9,076 bases of DNA. Origin: Bdellovibrionales bacterium (lineage in GTDB: Bacteria > Bdellovibrionota > UBA1018). The first letter of the stretch is position 1. Each line of letters begins with the position of its first letter. This document shows positions 1-4,907 of the stretch, piece after piece. The notes below the pieces were generated by a model. The model saw only the letters and a program-made list of their open reading frames with translations. It was not told the DNA's origin and did not search any database. The position numbers were made by a program, and so were the translations under genes. Where the stretch lies: positions 1-9,076 of the forward strand of contig JAGWZD010000057.1 in NCBI GenBank assembly GCA_018968995.1, given 5' to 3'.

Positions 1-278
1 CCCATCTGACCCTCTGCTTCATAAATAGCCGCGTCCTCCAAGGATTCGACCACGATTTGCTGAACCTCTGCAGCCGCGAGCCTATTTCCCGACGTCAGCG
101 TGGTGATTTCATCCAAAGTGATAGCCAGTACCACGGTGGTCATCGTGGGAGGAAGAGTTGTTACGATACTTGTGCCAACGACACTCGCAGGAACTTTCGC
201 CTCATGCGCCACTGCATGAGCAGCCGTAAAAATAGTGCTTAAAACGAGACCAATCTGCATCAGTGATTTTGTTTTCAT
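1..278 (-). CDS. Exported protein of unknown function, N-terminal fragment (runs off window)
   Basis: An open frame reads leftward from the ATG at 278 for 92 codons without a stop and leaves the window, so only the N-terminus is present. The start is supported by a GAGGA ribosome-binding site about 9 bases upstream. Residues 1-25 form a classical Sec signal peptide: MKTK, then a hydrophobic stretch (IGLVLSTIF), then small residues with likely cleavage after AHA or AVA. The mature part visible is rich in Thr, Val and Ala, followed by an acidic, probably helical stretch (near residues 70-90). I recognise no family. It is probably periplasmic, or surface-exposed if a longer C-terminal domain follows. 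It is transcribed divergently from the outer-membrane protein at 426. The fragment is too short to assign a function. Confidence 0.7.
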   Translation of the reverse strand, partial: MKTKSLMQIGLVLSTIFTAAHAVAHEAKVPASVVGTSIVTTLPPTMTTVVLAITLDEITTLTSGNRLAAAEVQQIVVESLEDAAIYEAEGQM

Positions 279-425
279 GCCATATTCCTCAAAAAATTTG
301 GCATTCGGTTATCGCAAATGACCCATCGAAGCAAGACCCTTACAGACCACAGAGACTTCATTTTTTGGTCGTCTCAAGAAAGAATCTAAGGTAGCCGTGA
401 TTCAAAACAGCGAGAACTGAACTCT
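279..425. other. Divergent intergenic region
   Basis: These 147 bases separate two divergent exported-protein genes and must hold both promoters. On the minus strand a GAGGA Shine-Dalgarno lies just before the ATG at 278. On the plus strand the start at 426 has no strong Shine-Dalgarno. A TTGGTC at 365-370 could serve as a -35, but I found no matching -10 at proper spacing, so no promoter is called. No palindrome or RNA structure stood out. Confidence 0.5.
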
Positions 426-1220
426 ATGCGCTCCATAGCAAATTCTATCATTGGCTATTCCGTTGTTTTTTCAATCGCCCTCTCCTTGGCGAGCTCTCCG
501 GTTTGGTCAAAAGAAACCAAGCCCAGCAATACTGAAACTACGATTAAAGGTGCCGTTAAGTTCGGCTCCAATTTTTCATACGGTCCGGCGTCTTCTTTTG
601 ACCTGAGCTTTAAAGAAGACGCAAAAATCTCACGCGGCCCGCATAAAATTGAAAATGTTGCCGAGCTTTATTCCTATTACTGGGGTGGACCCGATGGGCC
701 AGTTCAGCGCCTCAAGGACAAGCGCAAGCTAGAGATTAAGTACCTCTACAACCTGCTCCAGAGTTGGAGTCCCTTTGTAGGATACGAGTTCCGTCAGGAG
801 ACCTCGCTCAAAAATGGAAGTGATTTTGTCAAAAAAAGCCAGAACGCCGACCTGGGACTGCGATTTGAACAAGAGTTCGCTAATTTCATCTACCTACAGC
901 TAGAGTCAGGCTACCGCCAAGCTTACGAGAAGACCTCTACTTCGCCTAATGTCGGCGTACCCAAACTAAGAGACTTTGCATCCCTCTACTTCTATGCGGG
1001 TGGATTAAATTGGGGCCTTTGGGCAAATCATCTTGCCCCGTTCGACGACCTTTCAGACTACGTCATCGATTTTGGACCAGACCTCAGCTACAACTTGCCG
1101 GGCACATCTTTCTATTTGGGCCTGACCGCTTCTGCCACGTTGGTTCCTCAGCCTCTCTACGAGGGAGACACTCGCTTCAAAGTTTGGTCTGGATCTTTCT
1201 ATGGCGGCTTTAAATTCTGA
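426..1220 (+). CDS. DUF481-like outer-membrane beta-barrel protein
   Basis: A 264-residue exported protein. Residues 1-28 look like a Sec signal peptide: MRSIANS, then the hydrophobic VVFSIALSLA stretch, with cleavage near VWS/KE. The mature chain alternates polar and aromatic residues in short amphipathic strands with Tyr/Phe/Trp girdles and ends in GGFKF. A C-terminal Phe is the usual recognition signal for outer-membrane barrels inserted by the BAM complex. The order of strands around residues 100-165 (RKLEIKYLY, FVGYEFRQE, ADLGLRFEQE, IYLQLESGYR) resembles DUF481/YdiY-type proteins, often described as salt-inducible outer-membrane proteins. This assignment rests on pattern, not a search. 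Upstream bases give only a weak ribosome-binding site, and no better upstream start was seen. Its stop lies 8 bases from that of the convergent gene at 1229. Function is unknown; a small pore or a structural barrel are both possible. Confidence 0.7.
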   Translation: MRSIANSIIGYSVVFSIALSLASSPVWSKETKPSNTETTIKGAVKFGSNFSYGPASSFDLSFKEDAKISRGPHKIENVAELYSYYWGGPDGPVQRLKDKRKLEIKYLYNLLQSWSPFVGYEFRQETSLKNGSDFVKKSQNADLGLRFEQEFANFIYLQLESGYRQAYEKTSTSPNVGVPKLRDFASLYFYAGGLNWGLWANHLAPFDDLSDYVIDFGPDLSYNLPGTSFYLGLTASATLVPQPLYEGDTRFKVWSGSFYGGFKF

Positions 1221-1228
1221 TTGATGTC

Positions 1229-1936
1229 TTAGTTCAAAAAGGTCTGATCCAGCGATCGACATACTGCCTGGCTAAACTTGAATTTTTGCTTGTCGGGCAC
1301 TTGGAAGTCTCCCTCGAAAAATCCATCCTGACTTTTCCCAGAAAAGCTCACCCCACAACGGAAATGGTTCCATCGATCCAAAAGACAATATGAGCCGGGC
1401 CTTTCAGGTTCAGGCACTAATGACCAGGAGTGATCATGCGCCGACTCGCACACAAGAATTTCTTTTTCCGGAAAACCAAATGCGTATGCAAGGCACGCCC
1501 CTACATAAGCTCCCTCTCCACAGTTGGCATATTGCGTATACTTCGAACGTCCGGCAGTAAGACTCCAATTAGGAAGCTTTTTATCCACTAAATTTTTCTT
1601 CACCTCCTCACAAAAACCTTTTACCGAGGTGGCTTCAAAAATCCTATTGATCCGCTTTTGCCTCTCACCATAGGCCCAAGTTTTTTCGGCCTTTCCGACA
1701 GGCGCCCTGCCGTAACAAACCCCCACCTGCTCTGAGAAGCGGTTCATCTCATCGCCCAAAATTTTCAAACGCACCTTTTCGCCCTGACTCAAGAAGGATC
1801 CGAGGTTTCTTGGCCACTCATATCCTTGAACTAAAGGGCACACTTCTCTTGAGTCCGCGTTCGCCACAGAAGCGCATAAGCCGCTCAACAAGAAGGTGGC
1901 GATCAATTTCGAAAATAAAAAGGTCCTACTTTTCAT
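1229..1936 (-). CDS. Exported transglutaminase-like (papain-fold) cysteine protein
   Basis: I start this gene at the ATG at 1936 (235 residues). A TTG at 1981 is in frame, but it would put 15 charged residues ahead of a perfect signal peptide. Residues 1-27 carry MKSR, a hydrophobic core (LIATFLLSGL) and a VANA cleavage site. The mature protein has a Cys in ANCGEGAY (C139), a His in AHDHSW (H169, or H167) and an Asp in LLDRWN (D187). The order Cys, His, Asp with Trp at +2 after each of His and Asp is the pattern of transglutaminase-like/papain-fold enzymes. These are often proteases, deamidases or peptide cyclases rather than true transglutaminases. Several further cysteines (C33, C74, C109, C163, C184, C194, C226) suggest disulfides outside the cytoplasm. 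The substrate is unknown. It stands alone, convergent with the barrel gene, and its ribosome-binding site is weak. Existence of the gene is secure, family moderately so. Confidence 0.65.
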   Translation of the reverse strand: MKSRTFLFSKLIATFLLSGLCASVANADSREVCPLVQGYEWPRNLGSFLSQGEKVRLKILGDEMNRFSEQVGVCYGRAPVGKAEKTWAYGERQKRINRIFEATSVKGFCEEVKKNLVDKKLPNWSLTAGRSKYTQYANCGEGAYVGACLAYAFGFPEKEILVCESAHDHSWSLVPEPERPGSYCLLDRWNHFRCGVSFSGKSQDGFFEGDFQVPDKQKFKFSQAVCRSLDQTFLN

Positions 1937-2044
1937 AAGAGCACCAATGGTGTCTCTTTCATGATGACCGGAAACCAGCAAGTTGTCTACACACAGCGCA
2001 ACCCCAGAGGGCGGCGGGTCAGGCTAGACAGTCCCGCGAAAACA
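1937..2044. other. Intergenic region after sulfur operon and before exported Cys protein
   Basis: This 108-base stretch should hold the 3' end of the sulfur-operon transcript and the promoter of the next minus-strand gene. A possible 5-bp GCGGG/CCCGC stem (2014-2018 with 2033-2037, 14-base loop) lacks a following T tract, so I do not call an intrinsic terminator. Part of the stretch (1937-1981) is open in frame with the downstream gene from a TTG, which I judge untranslated. The two units may be partly co-transcribed. Confidence 0.4.
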
Positions 2045-2809
2045 TTAAATTTTAAAAAAAAGTCCCAGGATCGACAGAAGAATCACCGCCGTCAGTAGAA
2101 ACTGCCTGAGACGATTCAGAATTGGGGTGCGTATACTGCTCAACAATTTGCTGGCAATCCAAGCAGAACAAAGGTTCCCGAAAATAAGCGCTAGCGCTGA
2201 TACGAAATCCACACGAGCCACAAGCATCTCTCGTTGAACAAAAAGCGAAAAAAGAGAAGCCAAGAAAATAATCAGCAAACTCGTCGCGGCCGCCGCAGAA
2301 AATGAAAGTCTAAACAATCCCCTGAGGATCGGCAGAAGAATAACACCTCCACCCAAGCCTGTCATGGTCACTAATGCGCCTAGAGAGATGCCACTCATGA
2401 TTGATTTCGGCAGGTTTTGTGTTGGATAAGGTCTTTTTTCGGCAGGAAATTCCTCAACAGTATCGGTTTTTCTCCAAACTGAGATCAGACTCAAGATGGC
2501 GACACCCATAAAAAGGAGAGTGATGACCGCGTCGGGAGAGCGAGCTTTCAGCGAGCGAGACAGAATGCTTCCGACAGTAGAAAATAAAAAAATCTGTACC
2601 GCGAGCGCCGTATGAGCGACTTTTCTTTGAGTAAACCCATTGAACAAGGAAGCACTAAGAACGGCCAGAAGTGACAACACGGTGGCATCTCGCACCGTCA
2701 CGCCCTGAATATAGACAAAAAGAGGAACAGCGACAACCGCTCCCCCTGCACCAGTGACCCCCAGAAGGAGACCGACGACGGCCCCTATGAGAGTCCATCC
2801 TAGAATCAC
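2045..2809 (-). CDS. TauE/SafE family membrane permease (probable sulfite/sulfur-anion exporter)
   Basis: A 254-residue, strongly hydrophobic protein with about seven or eight predicted membrane helices. The internal duplication typical of TauE/SafE (PF01925) is visible. The Gly-rich loop GVTGAGGAVVAVPLF (about residues 18-32) is echoed by GLGGGVILLPIL in the second half (about 151-162). A hydrophilic loop around residues 113-135 separates the halves. It starts with GTG at 2809, inside a GTGA overlap with the stop of the dioxygenase gene, so the two are translationally coupled. Family members export sulfite, sulfoacetate or related organosulfur anions, or import them. Its place as last gene after a persulfide dioxygenase, whose product is sulfite, argues for sulfite or thiosulfate export across the inner membrane. 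The coding strand has eight consecutive T (2061 to 2054) in the last codons. Family is confident, substrate inferred. Confidence 0.9.
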   Translation of the reverse strand: MILGWTLIGAVVGLLLGVTGAGGAVVAVPLFVYIQGVTVRDATVLSLLAVLSASLFNGFTQRKVAHTALAVQIFLFSTVGSILSRSLKARSPDAVITLLFMGVAILSLISVWRKTDTVEEFPAEKRPYPTQNLPKSIMSGISLGALVTMTGLGGGVILLPILRGLFRLSFSAAAATSLLIIFLASLFSLFVQREMLVARVDFVSALALIFGNLCSAWIASKLLSSIRTPILNRLRQFLLTAVILLSILGLFFKI

Positions 2810-3537
2810 TTAAAATTTTCCTTGAGGGATTTCTTTAATAGCCTTGGTGCAGGTGCATCGAATGCTTCGGATTCACGAACAAATTCTTCCTTGCTTTGTG
2901 TTAATGATGGATTGATTCGTAACTGAGTCGCCCAGCTCGATGCCCGCCCACCCCGATGATCATGACCAGGAAGCAGAATCATCTCTGGACGGACATGAGA
3001 CTTGAGAGTTTCCAGACTTTCAAAATGACTTTCTGAGTCTCCTCCAGGGAGATCGTCTCGACCAGAGTCTCCAAAAAGAACAACATCGCCGCCAAAGACA
3101 AAAGGTCCCCAAATTGGGGTGATGGAGTCCATCGTGTGACCAGGTGTCGGGATCAGCTCAACAGATCCAGAACGAGATGGCAGAAGGGTTTGACGAGCGA
3201 CACGAATCTGAACTCGCAAGCTTGGCGCAGAAGAATGCATGACCAGAGGAGCCTTGAGCTCTTCCGAAAGCTGGGCGGCTACAGAGATATGGTCCGCGTG
3301 CGTGTGGGTGTCTATCACCGCCAGCCACAGAAAGTCTCTCAGCTCACTGATAAGGGTTCGGTAAGCGTTGATGTCCTCATCCTTGGGATCAATAATCAAA
3401 GCCTCTCTAAAATGAGAGTTCCAAACCAAATAGGATTGGCAATCGTCGCTTTGGACTGCTCGAACCTGCCACTCTTCGGTTGGGCAAGGCTCACCCTCCA
3501 TCAAGATTTGATCCAGGGTTTTTATCGATGTGGGCAT
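2806..3537 (-). CDS. ETHE1-type persulfide dioxygenase (metallo-beta-lactamase fold)
   Basis: A 243-residue cytoplasmic metallo-beta-lactamase-fold protein. The metal motif HTHADH is at residues 78-83, TPGHT places H134, GGD places D151, and PGHDH places H192. In ETHE1 enzymes the single Fe(II) is held by the first His of HxHxDH, the His of PGHT and the Asp of GD; H78, H134 and D151 correspond. SGRDD (R160) followed by a Gly-rich turn is also the ETHE1 pattern, and the C-terminal INPSL...EEFV matches the family tail. The known reaction is glutathione persulfide plus O2 plus water giving sulfite and glutathione. About 30 residues precede the fold; no DUF442 domain is fused here, unlike the Blh proteins of BigR operons. 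The ATG at 3537 has an AGGAC ribosome-binding site about 9 bases upstream and begins 9 bases after the rhodanese stop. Alternatives such as glyoxalase II are less likely given the GR-D motif and the operon. Confidence 0.88.
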   Translation of the reverse strand: MPTSIKTLDQILMEGEPCPTEEWQVRAVQSDDCQSYLVWNSHFREALIIDPKDEDINAYRTLISELRDFLWLAVIDTHTHADHISVAAQLSEELKAPLVMHSSAPSLRVQIRVARQTLLPSRSGSVELIPTPGHTMDSITPIWGPFVFGGDVVLFGDSGRDDLPGGDSESHFESLETLKSHVRPEMILLPGHDHRGGRASSWATQLRINPSLTQSKEEFVRESEAFDAPAPRLLKKSLKENFK

Positions 3538-3546
3538 GAAATAGTC

Positions 3547-4041
3547 CTACGAGTTTCTCGGCTGGGATTTGTTCCAAGGCATTCGAGTCAGAATTTCAGC
3601 CATTCCACAGAACCCTGTAGCGCCAGCAACCATAAAACCAAGGCCGACAAACCCCGACAGATAGACAAACGCTGGATTCACCCTTAGGGCCAAAAGAGCG
3701 CCAATGACCACCAAACCGCCAGCGATGAGCTGCACCTGCCTCATCACTGGAAAATGAAACTGTCTAGTCACGACGGTCGGCTTACCCTGCCGCTTCCATT
3801 CTAAAATCCCACCCTCAAAGACTGCAGGTCGACTGCTTAAACCAAAAGCCAATGCTTGTTCTGCCGCCATAGCCGCGCGCTTACCGCTTCGGCACATCAG
3901 CACCAACGGCCTACCATCGAGTGTCTTCAGCAGAGCGGGTGCCCTCTTCTGGAATTCGGACAAAGGAACGTGGATTGAACACTCGACGTGCTCAGCTTCA
4001 AATTCATCACTTTCTCGAACATCAATGATCACGGGGTTCAT
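3547..4041 (-). CDS. Rhodanese-DUF2892 membrane sulfurtransferase (YgaP-like)
   Basis: A 164-residue protein from the ATG at 4041. This start is fixed by AAGGAGGG, 4 bases upstream at 4046-4053. An in-frame TTG at 4077 would overlap the regulator gene and lacks such a site. Residues 1-90 form a single rhodanese domain: it opens with VIIDVRE (about 4-10), and the active loop is CRSGKRA with the persulfide-carrying Cys at 50, then GGILEW. Residues 100-155 are DUF2892. Two membrane helices are predicted at about 103-119 and 124-142, followed by TGFCGMAEIL and MPWN, the signature of the E. coli YgaP membrane part. The rhodanese domain should face the cytoplasm and accept or donate sulfane sulfur. 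It lies 26 bases after the regulator stop and 9 before the dioxygenase start, as the second gene of the operon. A role in delivering persulfide sulfur to the dioxygenase or to glutathione is inferred. Confidence 0.9.
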   Translation of the reverse strand: MNPVIIDVRESDEFEAEHVECSIHVPLSEFQKRAPALLKTLDGRPLVLMCRSGKRAAMAAEQALAFGLSSRPAVFEGGILEWKRQGKPTVVTRQFHFPVMRQVQLIAGGLVVIGALLALRVNPAFVYLSGFVGLGFMVAGATGFCGMAEILTRMPWNKSQPRNS

Positions 4042-4045
4042 CAGA

Positions 4046-4053
4046 CCCTCCTT
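4046..4053 (-). promoter_or_regulatory. Strong Shine-Dalgarno of rhodanese gene
   Basis: Read on the minus strand the bases are AAGGAGGG, with TCTG before the ATG at 4041. It is the strongest ribosome-binding site in the operon and decides that start over the upstream TTG at 4077. It contrasts with the regulator gene, which has none, and suggests that the enzymes are translated more strongly than the repressor. Confidence 0.8.
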
Positions 4054-4067
4054 GTTAAAGTTATATT

Positions 4068-4370
4068 CTAAGTGCAAAAAACTGTATGAAGCGCCTGCAT
4101 CAGTTCACGTACCTTCGAATCAGAAATATTATAAAGAACAAACTTCCCTGAGCGCCTCGAACTGATCAGTCCCTCGCTCTTCATTCGCTGAAGAAACTGC
4201 GACAAGTGAGATTGAGACAGATCACAGAGGCTCTGTAGATCCGAGACCGTTAGCTCGCGCCCCGAAAGATGACAAAGCACTTGTAACCGCTGCGGATGCG
4301 CCAGAATCTTTAGCAAATGCGCAGCCGACTCACATTGTTTAATCAAAGGCCTGAGCTGCGCCGCATTCAT
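4068..4370 (-). CDS. ArsR-family dithiol persulfide-sensing repressor (SqrR/BigR-like)
   Basis: A 100-residue winged-helix ArsR/SmtB-type regulator. Residues 14-35 hold the family opening HLLKILAHPQRLQVLCHL. The recognition helix is about residues 50-66 (LSQSHLSQFLQRM), and the beta-wing is about 68-82 (ISSRRSGKFVLYNI). Cysteines are at 13, 33, 49 and 99. C33 (in VLCHL) and C99 (in VFCT, next to last) sit at the places of the redox pair of SqrR (C41/C107) and BigR (C42/C108), with the identical 66-residue spacing. In those proteins per- or polysulfide links the two cysteines through a sulfur bridge and releases DNA. Arsenic or metal sites of classical ArsR (CVC in the recognition helix) are absent. 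It heads the operon of sulfur genes and probably represses it together with itself. The ATG at 4370 has no Shine-Dalgarno and lies at the predicted transcription start. Confidence 0.9.
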   Translation of the reverse strand: MNAAQLRPLIKQCESAAHLLKILAHPQRLQVLCHLSGRELTVSDLQSLCDLSQSHLSQFLQRMKSEGLISSRRSGKFVLYNISDSKVRELMQALHTVFCT

Positions 4371-4405
4371 ATTACTATATTATAATATGATATTTCTTTA
4401 GTCAA
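4371..4405 (-). promoter_or_regulatory. Sulfur-operon promoter with overlapping AT-rich operator
   Basis: On the minus strand a -35 TTGACT lies at 4405-4400. The -10 is TAATAT at 4382-4377 (17-base spacer) or TATAAT at 4384-4379 (15-base spacer). The -10 is embedded in a perfect 12-bp palindrome, ATATTATAATAT (4377-4388). With flanks this extends to a 20-bp inverted repeat with 16 matching positions (4373-4392). BigR and SqrR are known to bind AT-rich inverted repeats overlapping the promoter, so this is the probable operator: bound repressor would block RNA polymerase. Predicted transcription starts fall at about 4370-4372, on or beside the ATG of the regulator. Operator assignment is inferred from position and symmetry. 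Confidence 0.72.
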
Positions 4406-4409
4406 GGCG

Positions 4410-4460
4410 CCTATTCTCGATATTGTCGCTTGATTCCACACCCAAAAGACACCTATTCTC
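4410..4460 (+). repeat. Pair of 9-bp direct repeats CCTATTCTC
   Basis: CCTATTCTC occurs at 4410-4418 and again at 4452-4460, 42 bases apart (about four DNA turns) within the 96-base divergent control region. The second copy covers the candidate -10 of the ferritin-like gene. It may be a second regulator site or chance; no family is recognised. Confidence 0.35.
4430..4459 (+). promoter_or_regulatory. Candidate promoter of ferritin-like gene
   Basis: TTGATT at 4430-4435 and TATTCT at 4454-4459 are 18 bases apart and would start transcription near 4466-4467, at the ATG of the ferritin-like gene. It is weaker than the opposing promoter but well placed. The only possible ribosome-binding bases are GGGG immediately before the ATG, too close for normal spacing, so leaderless initiation is again possible. 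An upstream promoter around the AT-rich operator, giving an 80-base leader, is the alternative. Confidence 0.4.
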
Positions 4461-4466
4461 TGGGGC

Positions 4467-4907
4467 ATGGCAAAATCAAAAAAAGAAGATCGGAAACTTT
4501 TTGAACTCCTGAATAAAGCGCTCGAGCACGAATATTCGGGAGTGATTCGATATAGCCACTATTCACTCATGATTTTCGGCTTTAACCGAATACCGATTGT
4601 GAAATGGTTTCGAGAGCAGAGCGCAGAGTCTCTCATTCACGCTGAAAAGATTGGAGAGTGGATCACCACTCTCGGCGGGCACCCTTCTCTTAAGATTTCG
4701 GATCTCTTAGAAACGCACAAACATGATGTAAAAGATATCCTTAAGGAAAGCCTCGATCATGAGAATGAGCAATTAGCTTTACTAGAGGAAATTCTTGATT
4801 GCCTGGACAAGAAGCAAATCGCACTAGAGGAGTTCGTCCGGAAATTAATTGAAGACGAGACCCTACATATTTCAGAAATAGAAAAAATGCTTCGTTCCCA
4901 GCGCTAA
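4467..4907 (+). CDS. Bacterioferritin-like diiron four-helix protein
   Basis: A 146-residue, wholly helical, charged cytoplasmic protein of the ferritin-like superfamily. Four helices are visible: about 7-38 with ALEHEYS (E22), 42-69 with ESLIHAEKIGE (E54, H58), 84-112 with DHENEQ (E99), and 116-144 with EDETLH (E131, H134). Bacterioferritin binds diiron through E18, E51/H54, E94 and E127/H130; the first, third and fourth helix ligands correspond well. In helix two the Glu is four residues before the His, with Ser at the usual Glu place, so the site may be altered or Glu may still reach. No Met obviously equivalent to the haem ligand is identified, so haem binding is uncertain. It may store iron, act as an oxidoreductase or detoxify peroxide. 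It is divergent from the persulfide-sensor operon and its TAA overlaps the stop of the convergent Usp gene in the bases CTAA. Confidence 0.82.
   Translation: MAKSKKEDRKLFELLNKALEHEYSGVIRYSHYSLMIFGFNRIPIVKWFREQSAESLIHAEKIGEWITTLGGHPSLKISDLLETHKHDVKDILKESLDHENEQLALLEEILDCLDKKQIALEEFVRKLIEDETLHISEIEKMLRSQR

Noticed and set aside
57..242. Plus-strand open frame of 61 codons
   Set aside because: It lies antisense to the signal-peptide protein that reads leftward from 278, which has a ribosome-binding site; the plus-strand product is Arg/Ser-rich and unlike a real protein.
1937..1981. TTG at 1981 as start of the exported cysteine protein
   Set aside because: It would bury a well-formed signal peptide behind 15 charged residues; the ATG at 1936 is better.
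2014..2037. GCGGG/CCCGC hairpin as terminator of the sulfur operon
   Set aside because: The stem is only 5 bp with a 14-base loop and no T tract follows on the minus strand.
2045..2072. Run of eight T on the minus strand near the end of the permease gene as an intrinsic terminator
   Set aside because: It lies inside the last codons and the bases before it form no stable stem; it encodes the FF of the C-terminus.
3136..3687. Plus-strand open frame of 183 codons
   Set aside because: It is antisense to the dioxygenase and the end of the rhodanese gene, both supported by catalytic motifs; its product has no recognisable domain.
4068..4370. Arsenic or heavy-metal sensing ArsR
   Set aside because: The CVC motif in the recognition helix is missing, while the cysteine pair at 33 and 99 and the sulfur operon fit a persulfide sensor.
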